A stretch of 64,000 bases of DNA from Saccharopolyspora ipomoeae (GTDB taxonomy: Bacteria; Actinomycetota; Actinomycetes; Mycobacteriales; Pseudonocardiaceae): NCBI RefSeq assembly GCF_029952525.1, contig NZ_JASAOF010000001.1, forward strand, positions 1 through 64,000. Reading direction: 5' to 3'. This document shows positions 48,888 through 57,688 of the stretch, in pieces. The notes under the pieces were generated by a model that worked only from the letters and a program-made list of their open reading frames with translations, was not told where the DNA came from and searched no databases. The translations under genes and the position numbers were made by a program. Every line of letters begins with the position of its first letter. The stretch's first letter is position 1.

Positions 48888-49789
48888 CAGAAGTATCCCT
48901 CCCGCTTGCGGTCCTCCATCGCCGCCGCGCTGGTGCGGTCGTCGGCGCGGGTCTGGCCGCGCTCGGAGATCCTGGTGGCGGCGATCTCGGCGATCACCTC
49001 GGACACCGTCGCGGCCTCCGAGGGGACCGCGCCGGTGCAGGTCATGTCGCCGACGGTGCGGAACCGCACGGACCGCTCGACCAGCTGCTCGTCGGGATCG
49101 CGCGGCAGGAAAGGGTTGTCGGCGAGCAGCATCCCGTCGCGCTCGAAGACCTTGCGGTTGTGGGCGAAGTAGAGCGACGGCAGTTCTACGTCCTCGCGGT
49201 CGATGTAGGTCCACACGTCGCGCTCGGTCCAGTTCGACAGCGGGAAGGCGCGCACGTTCTCGCCGGGGTGGATCAGCCCGTTGTAGAGGTTCCACAGCTC
49301 GGGGCGCTGGTTGCGCGGGTCCCACTGGCCGAAGCCGTCGCGGAACGACAGCATGCGCTCCTTGGCGCGGGCGCGTTCCTCGTCGCGGCGGGCTCCGCCG
49401 AAGAGCGCGTCGAAGCGGTGCTCGGCGATGGCTTCCAGCAGCGAGGCCGTCTGCAGCCGGTTCCGGCTGGTCAGGCCCTCGGGTTCGACGGTGCGGCCGG
49501 CGTCGATGGACTCCTGCACCGAGGCCACCACGAGCCGGACGCCGAGCTCGGCGGCTCGGCGGTCGCGGAAGTCGAGGACCTCCTCGAAGTTGTGTCCGGT
49601 GTCGACGTGCAGCACCGGGAACGGGATCGGGGCGGGGGCGAAGGCCTTCTCGGCGAGCTTGAGCAGCACTGCGGAGTCCTTGCCGCCGGAGAACAGCAGC
49701 GCGGGCCGGTCGCGTTCGGCGACGACCTCGCGGATCAGGTGCACCGCCTCGGATTCCAGTACGTCCAGACGAGACAGTCCGGCCGGCAT
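48887..49789 (-). CDS. cysD: Sulfate adenylyltransferase small subunit
   Basis: A 300-residue PP-loop ATP pyrophosphatase: LLFSGGKDSAVLL, HVDTGHNFEEVLDFRD, GGARRDEERARAKER, and the late RFRTVGDMTCTGAVPSEA. It forms APS from sulfate and ATP. The ATG shares one base with the cysQ stop. Confidence 0.95.
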   Translation of the reverse strand: MPAGLSRLDVLESEAVHLIREVVAERDRPALLFSGGKDSAVLLKLAEKAFAPAPIPFPVLHVDTGHNFEEVLDFRDRRAAELGVRLVVASVQESIDAGRTVEPEGLTSRNRLQTASLLEAIAEHRFDALFGGARRDEERARAKERMLSFRDGFGQWDPRNQRPELWNLYNGLIHPGENVRAFPLSNWTERDVWTYIDREDVELPSLYFAHNRKVFERDGMLLADNPFLPRDPDEQLVERSVRFRTVGDMTCTGAVPSEAATVSEVIAEIAATRISERGQTRADDRTSAAAMEDRKREGYF

Positions 49790-50544
49790 CAGCGACTCCC
49801 CTCGGGTCGATCGGACAGGGCGGCGAGCAGGTCCACGGCCAGCTCGCGGCGGCAGACCAGAAGGTCGGGAAGCCACGGGTCGGGGCGGTCGTAGACGAGC
49901 TCGGAACCGTCGAGGCGGCTGGTGTGGAGTCCGGCGGCGCGGGCGATGCCGACGGGGGCGGCGCTGTCCCACTCGTACTGCCCGCCGCCGTGCAGGTAGG
50001 CGTCGACCTCGCCGAGCACCACGGCGGTGATCTTGGCGCCGGCCGAGCCCATCGGCACCAGCTCGGCGCCGATCCGCTCGGCGATCTCGGTGACGAACTC
50101 CGGGGGGCGGCTGCGGCTGACCGCGATGCGCGGACGCGCGATGCCGTGCGTGGGCTGCTTGGGCGGCTCGCCGGTACCGAGCACGACGCCCTGGGCGGGC
50201 AGGGCGACGGCGGAGGCGATGACCTCGTGCCGTTCGGCAAGCGCCACGTGCACCGCCCAGTCGCTGCGGCCCGGCTCGGTGAACTCGCGGGTGCCGTCGA
50301 GCGGGTCGACGATCCAGACCCGCTGCCCGGCAACGCGTTCCGGACCGGACACGCCGTGCTCGGAGAGCACCGGGTCGTCCGGCCGTTCCTGCGCGAGCGC
50401 CTCGACGAGCAGCCGGTGCGCCGCGGCGTCTCCGGCGTCACCGAGCGCCTTGGGGTCCGAAGTGGACTCCTCCCGCAGCTCGAGAAGGCGCTCCCCCGCC
50501 CGCTGCGCCAGCCCGGCGGCCAGCTCGTGGTCGTCCACGCTCAC
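49789..50544 (-). CDS. cysQ: 3'(2'),5'-bisphosphate nucleotidase
   Basis: A 251-residue inositol-monophosphatase-fold enzyme: VLSEHG, WIVDPLDGTREF with metal-binding Asp residues, EWDSAAPVGIARAAGL. It removes 3'-phosphate from PAP, the by-product of PAPS-dependent sulfotransfer. The GTG overlaps the TauE stop (GTGA). Its place here supports use of PAPS for sulfation. Confidence 0.92.
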   Translation of the reverse strand: MSVDDHELAAGLAQRAGERLLELREESTSDPKALGDAGDAAAHRLLVEALAQERPDDPVLSEHGVSGPERVAGQRVWIVDPLDGTREFTEPGRSDWAVHVALAERHEVIASAVALPAQGVVLGTGEPPKQPTHGIARPRIAVSRSRPPEFVTEIAERIGAELVPMGSAGAKITAVVLGEVDAYLHGGGQYEWDSAAPVGIARAAGLHTSRLDGSELVYDRPDPWLPDLLVCRRELAVDLLAALSDRPEGSR

Positions 50545-51419
50545 CCCACTACCTCCCTGTGTTCCTGCGCGGCGGCGGCCCGCCGCGACATCGCGTTGCG
50601 CAACGGCGGGATCGCCGCCCCGAGCAGAACGACCAGCGACCCGGCCGAGACCCCGGTCAGGACGTCCGCTCCGAGCATCATCAGCCCGGTGGTCACCAGC
50701 ATCCCGCCGAGCAGCACCCGCACCGGCCGGTCCGGCACGCGCGCCGAGAACAGCGATCCCGCCAGCACACCGGGGATCGACCCGGCCAGCAACGACGCGA
50801 CTAGTCCGATGTGGACGTCACCGGCGGCGAGGTGGCCGAGCGCCGAGACCAGCACGAGCGGGACGGCCTGGACGAGGTCGGTGCCGACCAGCCGCGCCGA
50901 GCTCAGCCCCCGGTTGAGCAGCAGCAGTACCACGATGATGATCGATCCGGAACCCACCGAAGTGGTACCCACGACCAGCCCGGCGACGGCGCCGAGCAGC
51001 ACCGTCGGCACCGGCCGCACCCGAGTTCCGTCCGATGTGGACTCCCGGCGGGACAGGACCATCCGCGCGAACAGGGTGAGCGCGGCCAGCAGCACCGCCG
51101 CGCCGACGATCTCCTTGAGCAGCGACTCGGCGCCCCGGCCCAGCGTTCCCGCCAGCAGCGATCCGGCCGCCGCGCAGGGCAGCGAGCCCAGGCACAACCA
51201 GCCCACCAGCTTCGGCTGCACGGTGCGGCGCCGCAGGTGCACCAGCGCGCCCAGGGGTTTCACCACCGCCGCCGCCACCAGGTCCGAGGACACCGCGGCC
51301 AGCGGCGGCACGCCGAAGACCAGCGTGAGCAGCGGCATCGTCAGCGCACCGCCGCCCATGCCCGTCACGCCCACCATCAGGCCGGTGAGCAGGCCGGTCG
51401 CCGCTACGCCGAGGTCCAC
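50541..51419 (-). CDS. TauE/SafE-family sulfur anion transporter
   Basis: A 292-residue membrane protein with eight or so spans and two family repeats beginning GLLTGLMVGVTGMGGGALTMPLL and GAVAGLVVGTTSVGSGSIII. Members move sulfite, sulfonates or related anions. Position between cysC and cysQ suggests sulfate uptake. It overlaps the kinase gene by 16 bases, with GTG as start. Confidence 0.85.
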   Translation of the reverse strand: MDLGVAATGLLTGLMVGVTGMGGGALTMPLLTLVFGVPPLAAVSSDLVAAAVVKPLGALVHLRRRTVQPKLVGWLCLGSLPCAAAGSLLAGTLGRGAESLLKEIVGAAVLLAALTLFARMVLSRRESTSDGTRVRPVPTVLLGAVAGLVVGTTSVGSGSIIIVVLLLLNRGLSSARLVGTDLVQAVPLVLVSALGHLAAGDVHIGLVASLLAGSIPGVLAGSLFSARVPDRPVRVLLGGMLVTTGLMMLGADVLTGVSAGSLVVLLGAAIPPLRNAMSRRAAAAQEHREVVG

Positions 51420-52906
51420 GGCCGCACCCAGCCCCGCGCGCGCAGCAACGCCACGACGCGCTCCACCGCCTCGTCCTGCGACAGCGCGGAGGTGTCCAGG
51501 ACGAGGTCCGCGTCGTCGGGTTCCTCGTAGGGCGCGGAGACCCCGGTGAACTCCGGGATCGAGCCGCTGCGGGCCTTCCGGTAGAGGCCCTTGCGGTCGC
51601 GGCGCTCGCACTCGCGGAGCGGCGTGGCCACGTGGACCAGCACGAAACCGCCGGATTCGCACACCATCCGGCGGACCGCGTCCCGGTCGGCGTGGTACGG
51701 CGCGATGGGCGCGCAGATCGCCGCACCGCCGTGCCGGGTGATCTCGGCGGCGACGTACCCGATGCGGCGGACGTTGCGGCTGCGGTCCTCGGCGGAGAAG
51801 CCGAGTCCCTCGCACAGCGTCCGGCGGACCACGTCGCCGTCGAGCAGCGTCACCGCGCGGTGGTCGTGGCGGCTGAGCTCGTCGCGCAGCGCGCGGGCCA
51901 GCGTCGACTTGCCCGCGCCGGACAAGCCGGTGAACAGCACGGTGAAGCCGCGCGCGGCCAGCGGCGGGTGCAGCCGGCGCTGCTGCTCGGCGATCGCGGG
52001 GGTGGTGAACCAGTCGGGGAGTTCCTCCCCGCCGTCCAGCAGCGCGCGCAGCCGCTCGTCGCTGAGGCCGGGGCGGGTGTCGGCCGGGGCGACGCGAGCG
52101 GCCGGGAGCCAGCGGTCGGACCGGTCGCGGACCACCTCCGGTGGTTCCACGACCGGGATCGGGGCGTGGTCGAGGGCCGCCTCGGACAGCAGGTGGGTGG
52201 CGCCGTAGGCGGCCGCGACGTGCGCGGTCAGCAGCGCGTCGCGCTTCGGATCGGCGCGGTGGACCAGCGGGACCGGCACGATCGTGGTGCCCTCGGGCAG
52301 TTCCGGACGAGCCGCCAGCACCGCTTGGACGAGCACCTCCGGGCGCGGGCCGGTCATCCGCGGCAGCAGCAGGACGTGCGCGCCGAGCTCGGCGGCCGAC
52401 TCACGGACCTGGGCGAGCTCGCGGTGGTGCAGCGGCGCCGACGGCAGCACGCCGAGCACCGGACCGGCCGGAAGGCCCGAGCGGACCTGGTCAGCGGGAG
52501 GGCGCAGCCGACGCAGCACGCCGGAGGGCTCCTCGGCCGCCAGCACCGGGCCCGCGACGTGCGAGCCGGACTCGTCGGCCCAGGGGCGCTCGTTGCGGAC
52601 GACCGCCACGGGCGCGCCCTCGACGTCGCGCAGCTCGACCTCGTCGGCCGCGGCGATCTCGTCGGGAACCGCGAGGGTGATCGGTTCCGGCCAGGCGACG
52701 TCGGTGGTCAGGCGCTGCCGGGTGCGCACCGACTCGACCTCGTCGGCGGGCAGGAACCCGGGCAGCGGGGCGAAAGCGCCGTCCAGCAGGAGCTCCACAT
52801 CGGACAGTTGAGCGGGTTCGGGGACCCAAGTCGCGCGACGCTGCGGACCGGCGGGGATTTCGGCGTTCCCGCCGGAACGATCGGCATCCGTTCCGTTCGC
52901 GCTCAC
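51404..52906 (-). CDS. cysC: APS kinase fused to a degenerate ATP-sulfurylase-like domain
   Basis: A protein of about 500 residues (GTG at 52906, four to five bases after GAGG; ATG at 52945 is an alternative). The C-terminal 180 residues are a complete APS kinase: GLSGAGKST, LLDGDVVRRTLCEGLGFS, RIGYVAAEIT, KGLYRKARSGSIPEFTG. The N-terminal 300 residues resemble ATP sulfurylase (LSDVELLLDGAFAPLPGFLP) but QxRNP is replaced by LPSAPLHHREL. That domain is probably inactive and CysDN makes the APS. Confidence 0.87.
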   Translation of the reverse strand: MSANGTDADRSGGNAEIPAGPQRRATWVPEPAQLSDVELLLDGAFAPLPGFLPADEVESVRTRQRLTTDVAWPEPITLAVPDEIAAADEVELRDVEGAPVAVVRNERPWADESGSHVAGPVLAAEEPSGVLRRLRPPADQVRSGLPAGPVLGVLPSAPLHHRELAQVRESAAELGAHVLLLPRMTGPRPEVLVQAVLAARPELPEGTTIVPVPLVHRADPKRDALLTAHVAAAYGATHLLSEAALDHAPIPVVEPPEVVRDRSDRWLPAARVAPADTRPGLSDERLRALLDGGEELPDWFTTPAIAEQQRRLHPPLAARGFTVLFTGLSGAGKSTLARALRDELSRHDHRAVTLLDGDVVRRTLCEGLGFSAEDRSRNVRRIGYVAAEITRHGGAAICAPIAPYHADRDAVRRMVCESGGFVLVHVATPLRECERRDRKGLYRKARSGSIPEFTGVSAPYEEPDDADLVLDTSALSQDEAVERVVALLRARGWVRPWTSA

Positions 52907-53245
52907 AGGCACCTCGGTCCTCAGCTCGGGGACGAACCGGTCCATCCCGTGGGACGTCTGGATCCATACGGTGGCCGACCACTCCCACCCGGAGGAACCC
53001 GGTGACGATTACTCGCCAGTTCCGGTTTTTCCCAAGCGTGGAAGAGGATTCACGTGTTCGCGCAGGCCACAACCAGACATAGTTCGTGTACCACGCGAGT
53101 GATCCGCTCGCAGTGCGCGTGCGCCCGGGCGAGTGCCGAGGCCGCGCGACGAGCCCGTCAGCTCATCGCGACCGATCGCCGTTCACCGGAGTCCACACGG
53201 CGTTAACGCGGCGAGGGCCGTTGCCGTTTTTCCCGCGCGACGTGC

Positions 53246-53285
53246 GCGACCCCGGCTCACCGTCGCGAAGGTGAGCCGGGGTCGC
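53246..53285. terminator. Perfect 15-base-arm hairpin
   Basis: GCGACCCCGGCTCAC pairs exactly with GTGAGCCGGGGTCGC across a 10-base loop. It is downstream of the Acg-type gene and upstream of the PAPS operon; it would insulate the two. There is no T-run. Confidence 0.7.
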
Positions 53286-53302
53286 TGTGAAGGGGAACCT
53301 CA

Positions 53303-53386
53303 CCAGGGGACAGTTTTTCCTCTAATCAACCGAACAAAACGGACTTCGATCATGGGTGATTCGAGGAAAAACTGTCGTGCTCCAGG
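53303..53386. repeat. ~80-bp palindromic element, copy 3
   Basis: CCAGGGGACAGTTTTTCC at the left matches the other copies; the interior GACTTCGATCATGGGTGATT and the right arm TCGAGGAAAAACTGTC are conserved, but the outer right end (GTGCTCCAGG) has changed. It ends a few bases from the stop codon of the nitroreductase gene at 53390. Confidence 0.82.
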
Positions 53387-53389
53387 AGT

Positions 53390-54328
53390 TCAGCTCTCCG
53401 CCGGGTAGCCGAACCGCATGAGCGCCTGCGGGATGAGGGACGTTCCGAGGCGCTCGGCCAGCCCCGTGCGCACCTCCCGCATGTGCAGCGGCTGGGTCAT
53501 CATCGACACCGACAGGCCCGCGCTGGTGGCCTCCAGCCACGCGCGCTCGACGGCCTGACCGGCGCGCACGTGATCGACAGGGCGATCGCCGCGCGTGCCG
53601 ATCAGCAGCACCGATTCCTCGCGGAGGAGCCGCGCGAGGACGTGCTCGTCGGGCAGGTGCGTGGTCCGCGCGGTCAGCCCGACCGCGGCCAGGCCGCGCA
53701 GGTCGCCGGACTCGTGCTGCAACCGGCGGCCCTCCGGCGTCGCCCACCCGGTCAGCTCCCGGGTGTAGCCGGCGTCGGCGTGGAAGGCGTTCGCCGAACG
53801 GCTCAGGATCCGGGCGACCTCGGCGGCCTCGGCGGACGATCCGACCCAGCGCCCGCCGCCGCGCGGATCGGCGGCGGCGTCGAGGATCTTCTCGCGGAAC
53901 AGCTCGGGCACCGGCCTGCGGGAGAACGGGGCGCGGTGGCTGTGGCGCTTCGGGATCGCCTCGGCCCAGCCCGCCTCGCGCGGACTCGGCCCCGACGGCT
54001 CCCCGGCGGTGACGGCGGCGGACACCAGGCCGCTGGTCGCCCCGAACTCGACCTGCGCGGTCCAGCCCAGGTCGCGCACCGCCAGGACCAGGTTCATCAG
54101 CGCCGCACCGCACGAGATCCGCTGGTCGCGGCCCTGCGGATCGTGGTCCATCACCGGCGCCGGGTTCTCGCGCAGCACCGCCGTGCGGTGGTGCAGGGTC
54201 AGCGTCCAGGGTCGGCTGTTGTGCACCGACGGGGCGTGCCCGACCGATTCGCAGAGCTCCTCGATCTCGACCGGCGACCAGCCCAGCTCCCGAGCCCGGA
54301 CGTCCTCGACCTGCTGCGCCACAGTCAT
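53390..54328 (-). CDS. Acg-family nitroreductase-like protein
   Basis: A 312-residue protein with the Acg/Rv3131 pattern: APSVHNSRPWTLTLH, DPQGRDQRISCGAALMNLVLAVRD, KRHSHRAPFS, SAGLSVSMMTQPLHM. In mycobacteria these FMN-associated proteins belong to the DosR dormancy regulon. The ATG follows GGAGGGTGA. A DosR-like palindrome lies about 110 bases upstream, suggesting hypoxia control. Confidence 0.85.
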   Translation of the reverse strand: MTVAQQVEDVRARELGWSPVEIEELCESVGHAPSVHNSRPWTLTLHHRTAVLRENPAPVMDHDPQGRDQRISCGAALMNLVLAVRDLGWTAQVEFGATSGLVSAAVTAGEPSGPSPREAGWAEAIPKRHSHRAPFSRRPVPELFREKILDAAADPRGGGRWVGSSAEAAEVARILSRSANAFHADAGYTRELTGWATPEGRRLQHESGDLRGLAAVGLTARTTHLPDEHVLARLLREESVLLIGTRGDRPVDHVRAGQAVERAWLEATSAGLSVSMMTQPLHMREVRTGLAERLGTSLIPQALMRFGYPAES

Positions 54329-54438
54329 CTGATCACCCTCCCCCTTCTCCTTCCGCCCTACCTCAGGGCGGCCTGCAGCCGGGCGCGACGCGCCCCTCGA
54401 CCGCCACCGACACTCCACGTCCCCGCGCGGGCCCCACA

Positions 54439-54453
54439 GGGGACAAAGTCCCG
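54439..54453. promoter_or_regulatory. DosR-like box
   Basis: GGGGACAAAGTCCCG contains GGGAC-AAA-GTCCC, close to the DosR consensus GGGACTWWAGTCCC but with one base fewer in the spacer. It precedes the Acg-type gene, a class regulated by DosR in mycobacteria. Confidence 0.45.
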
Positions 54454-54582
54454 ACCAACCGGACGTGTCACCCACCCCGGTGAGAGCGACCATTCAGGCC
54501 CCGTCACAGAAGGGCTTGACGGCCGCCGGGTGTGACCCATCTCGTTTCGCCTCGGTTGCGCGAGTCAACTACGTTCGAACGC

Positions 54583-54981
54583 ATGACCACTCGTTCGACG
54601 CCGCCGCTGGACCTGCCGATCACCGGGCTCGCCGGGCTGTTCGCCACCTCGGGGGTGTTGCACCTGGTCAGACCCCAGATCTTCGAGCCGCTGATCCCCT
54701 CGGCGCTGCCCGCGCGCACGACCGTGGAGGTCTCCGGGGTCGCCGAGATCGCCTGCGCCGCCGGGCTGCTGCACCCGCGCACCCGCGGCGCCGCCGGGCT
54801 CGCCAGCGCTGCGCTGCTGGTAGGCGTCCTGCCCGGCAACGTCAAGATGAGCGTCGACGCGGGCAAGCGCGCCCGCCGCAAGCCCGGTGCGAAGTCCGCC
54901 GCCTTCTTCGCCGGGACGCTGGCCCGGCTCCCCCTCCAGTGGCCGATGATCCGCACCGCCCTGCGCGCCGGAGGCCGTTAG
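54583..54981 (+). CDS. DoxX-like membrane protein
   Basis: A 132-residue protein with three to four hydrophobic segments and the DoxX-type start GLAGLFATSGVLHLVRPQIFEPLIP, then EIACAAGLLHPRTRGAAGL. The stop codon and final residues (LRAGGR) lie in the first unit of a tandem repeat. Function unknown; some DoxX proteins interact with superoxide dismutase and thiol systems. Confidence 0.8.
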   Translation: MTTRSTPPLDLPITGLAGLFATSGVLHLVRPQIFEPLIPSALPARTTVEVSGVAEIACAAGLLHPRTRGAAGLASAALLVGVLPGNVKMSVDAGKRARRKPGAKSAAFFAGTLARLPLQWPMIRTALRAGGR

Positions 54982-55096
54982 GAAGCCCTGCGCGCCGGAG
55001 GCGGTTAGAAGGCGCCGCGCGCCGGAGGCCGTTTAGAAGGCCCTGCGCGCCGGAGGCGGTTAGAAGGCCCTGCGCGCCGGAGGCCGTTAGAAGGCG
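54961..55096. repeat. Five tandem 27-28-base units at a convergent junction
   Basis: Units start at 54961, 54988, 55015, 55043 and 55070 (27, 27, 28, 27, 27 bases), with shared core CTGCGCGCCGGAGGC(C/G)GTTA. The first unit ends the DoxX gene and the last covers the P450 stop codon. They look like local slippage duplications of the junction. Confidence 0.9.
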
Positions 55097-56304
55097 CAGG
55101 GCAGCTCGGTGACGCCGTGGACGAAGCTGGTGCGCTGCCGGACCGGTTCGGCCGTGGCGTGGATGTCGGGGACGCGGGTGAACAGCTCCCGCAGCATCAG
55201 CCGGATCTCGCGCCGCGCCAGGTGCGCACCGAGGCAGAAGTGCGGCCCGCGCGAACCGAAGCCCAGGTGCGGGTTGGGGTTGCGCAGCACGTTGAACCGG
55301 TAGGGGTCGACGAACACCGTCTCGTCCCGGTTGGCCGACACGTAGTACATGATCAGCCGGTCACCGGTCCGGTAGCGCTGGCCCAGCAGGTCGACGTCGT
55401 GCTTGACGGTCCGCCGCATCCAGTTCACCGGGGTCGCGTAGCGCAGGACCTCCTCGACCGCGGTCGGCAGCCGCCCGTCGAGATCGGCCAGCACCAGGTC
55501 GCGCTGATCGGGGTGCTCGGTGAACAGGGCGAGCGCGTGCGAGAGGGCGTTGCGGGTGGTCTCGTTGCCCGCCACGACCAGCAGCACGAAGAGCTTGCCC
55601 AGTTCGAGGTCGCTGAGCGCTTCGCCGTCGACGTCGCCGTGGACCATCGCGGTCACCACGTCGTCGGCCGGCTCGGCCCTGCGGGCCACGGCGAGCTCGC
55701 CCATCAGCTCGTGCATGTACCGCGCGCTGTCGAGCAGCACCTCGGTGCGGGAGCGGCCCCGCGGGTCCTCGTGGTTGGGGTCGCCGACGGCGGCGATGAG
55801 GTCGTTGGTGGCCGCGACGACCTCGGGGCGCGCGGAGTCCGGAACGCCCATCATCCGGCACACGATCTCCAGCGGCATGGGCGTGGCGACCTCGGTGACG
55901 AAGTCGCACGGTCCGCGCTCGACGAGCGCGTCGACGATCTCGGTGGCCAGCAGGGCGACGTCGTCGGAAGCCTTGTCGATCATGCGCGGGGTGAAGGCGC
56001 GGGCCACGATGCGGCGCAGCCGCGCGTGCAGCGGGTCGTCCAAGCTGAGCATCGAGCCCATCAGCTCGTCGACCTCCGGCGGCGGGTCGTCGAGCCCCAC
56101 GGCGACGGGCTCCGAGCTGAACACCTGCGGGTTGCGGCTGACCTCGGCGACCTGGTCGTAGCGGGTGAGGGCGTAGAAGCCGGTGCCGTCGGCGAGCGGG
56201 CAGTGCACGGGCTCATCGGCCGCGCGCATCGCGGCGAACGCCCGGTCCCACTCGGAGCGGGGCCGTGCCCAGAAGTCGAGGTCCGACAGATCGATGGAGT
56301 TCAT
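55087..56304 (-). CDS. Cytochrome P450
   Basis: A 405-residue monooxygenase. Features: I-helix AGNETTRNAL, EEVLRYATPV (ExxR), and haem loop FGSRGPHFCLGAHLAR with the Cys ligand. The end FVHGVTELPC resembles CYP124/125/142-type enzymes that act on steroids or branched lipids, but subfamily is uncertain. No ferredoxin gene is adjacent. Confidence 0.9.
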   Translation of the reverse strand: MNSIDLSDLDFWARPRSEWDRAFAAMRAADEPVHCPLADGTGFYALTRYDQVAEVSRNPQVFSSEPVAVGLDDPPPEVDELMGSMLSLDDPLHARLRRIVARAFTPRMIDKASDDVALLATEIVDALVERGPCDFVTEVATPMPLEIVCRMMGVPDSARPEVVAATNDLIAAVGDPNHEDPRGRSRTEVLLDSARYMHELMGELAVARRAEPADDVVTAMVHGDVDGEALSDLELGKLFVLLVVAGNETTRNALSHALALFTEHPDQRDLVLADLDGRLPTAVEEVLRYATPVNWMRRTVKHDVDLLGQRYRTGDRLIMYYVSANRDETVFVDPYRFNVLRNPNPHLGFGSRGPHFCLGAHLARREIRLMLRELFTRVPDIHATAEPVRQRTSFVHGVTELPCAF

Positions 56305-56369
56305 AGCGGTCTCCCAACTCGATCTCCGACGCTAGGATCTTCCGCTTGCACCGCCCTTTCACGGGCGGT

Positions 56370-57491
56370 TCAGGTGCGCGCGCTGAGCCGCCACAGCGAG
56401 GTGACCTCGTCCCGACGAGCCGCGTGCAGCGGGTCGGTGGGGTCCGCGGCGCGCGGGTGGCGCGGCGCGGTGTCGTGGCGCTCGACCACGGACAGACCCG
56501 CCTCGGCGATCCGCCGCAGGAGCTCGGCGCGGGTGCGCAGGCCCAGGCGTTCGGCGAGGTCGGAGAGCACCAACCAGCCTTCACCGCCCGGTTCGAGATG
56601 ATCGGCCAGACCGGCCAGGAATCGGCGCAGGACGTCCGAATCATCGTCGTACACGCCGAGTTCCAGCGCCGAGGTCGGCCGCGCGGGGATCCACGGCGGG
56701 TTGCACACGACGACGTCGGCGCGCCCGCTCGGCCACAGGTCGGCGAGTTCTACCCGCACCCGCTCGGCGAGTCCCAGGTCGTCGACGTTCGCGCGGGCGC
56801 AGGCCACGGCGCGCGGGTTGATGTCGGTCGCCACCACGCGAGCGCCGCGCCGCGCGAGAACCGCTGCCAGCACGCCGGTTCCGGTGCCGAGGTCGAACAC
56901 CGCCGGCTCGGGCGAGGGCAGCGGCGCGGCGGCGACGAGGTCGACGTACTCGCCCCGGACCGGGGAGAACACGCCGTAGTCGGGACGGATCTTCGCGCCG
57001 AGCGCGGGCACGTCGACACCGGTCAGGTGCCACTGGTGCGCGCTGATCACGCCGAGCAGTTCGGGCACCGACACGCACACCGGCTCCCCCGTCGGCTCGC
57101 CGTAGGCGTGCGCGCACGCCTCGCGCACGTCGGGCGCGCCGCGCAGCTGCGGCCGGTGCTCGGCGTCGAGCAGCACGAGCACCTTGCCGAGCAGTTCGGC
57201 CCGCTCGGCTCGGGCGGTGCGCTGCGCGTGGAACAGCTCCGCGGCGTCGCCGCCCTCGGGTTCGGGCCGGAGGCGGCGCAGGCGGCGGTCCAGGTCCTGC
57301 ACCAGGCGCCGGACGGCGTGGAAGTCGCCGCGGCACAGCATCGCCGCGCCGGACTCGGCGGTGCGGTGGGCGGCCTTGGCGGTGGTGCGGTCGTCGATGA
57401 CGACGACGGTCGAGGGCGCGGGCGCCGAGTTCTCGGAATGCCAGCGGGCGGAGTGCGTCGATCCGTTCTCGGACCAGCTGATCGTCTTCAA
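56370..57491 (-). CDS. HemK-like SAM methyltransferase
   Basis: A protein of about 373 residues. The C-terminal class I domain has DLGTGTGVLAAVLARRGARVV, DINPRAVACARANV, and CNPPWIPA, the NPPW variant of the amino-methylating NPPY motif. The TTG start has GGAG six bases upstream; a farther ATG at 57566 would add 25 residues. Substrate could be a protein glutamine or nucleic acid base. It is divergent from the sulfatase gene. Confidence 0.78.
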   Translation of the reverse strand: MKTISWSENGSTHSARWHSENSAPAPSTVVVIDDRTTAKAAHRTAESGAAMLCRGDFHAVRRLVQDLDRRLRRLRPEPEGGDAAELFHAQRTARAERAELLGKVLVLLDAEHRPQLRGAPDVREACAHAYGEPTGEPVCVSVPELLGVISAHQWHLTGVDVPALGAKIRPDYGVFSPVRGEYVDLVAAAPLPSPEPAVFDLGTGTGVLAAVLARRGARVVATDINPRAVACARANVDDLGLAERVRVELADLWPSGRADVVVCNPPWIPARPTSALELGVYDDDSDVLRRFLAGLADHLEPGGEGWLVLSDLAERLGLRTRAELLRRIAEAGLSVVERHDTAPRHPRAADPTDPLHAARRDEVTSLWRLSART

Positions 57492-57688
57492 CGCTTGCTC
57501 CTGCGAGTGCCTCGGGTCGGGCAGCGCTCCGCAGGAGTGCGTCCGGTTCTCCAACTGTGCCCCCATCCTCCCACGAGCCGGAATCCGTTGGGCCGGACGA
57601 TCGACATTCGTGGGCCGTCCGTGTGGCAAGAACGGGAAACCGCCCGCTCACCGGGGAGAATCGAGCGCACCGCAGCAAGAGGTGGGAC

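Larger units (their letters stand above)
52907..53389. other. Intergenic region with hairpin and repeat, about 480 bases
   Basis: It holds the promoter region of the PAPS operon at the left, a strong hairpin at 53246-53285, and the palindromic element at 53303-53386. No gene is supported between them. Confidence 0.55.

Noticed and set aside
45411..52945. Assimilatory sulfate reduction cluster
   Set aside because: No cysH, sulfite reductase or cysG-type gene is present; sulfotransferase and CysQ genes favour PAPS-dependent sulfation.
54465..55112. Extended plus-strand frame through the tandem repeats after DoxX
   Set aside because: It is in another frame from DoxX and ends in low-complexity repeat peptides.
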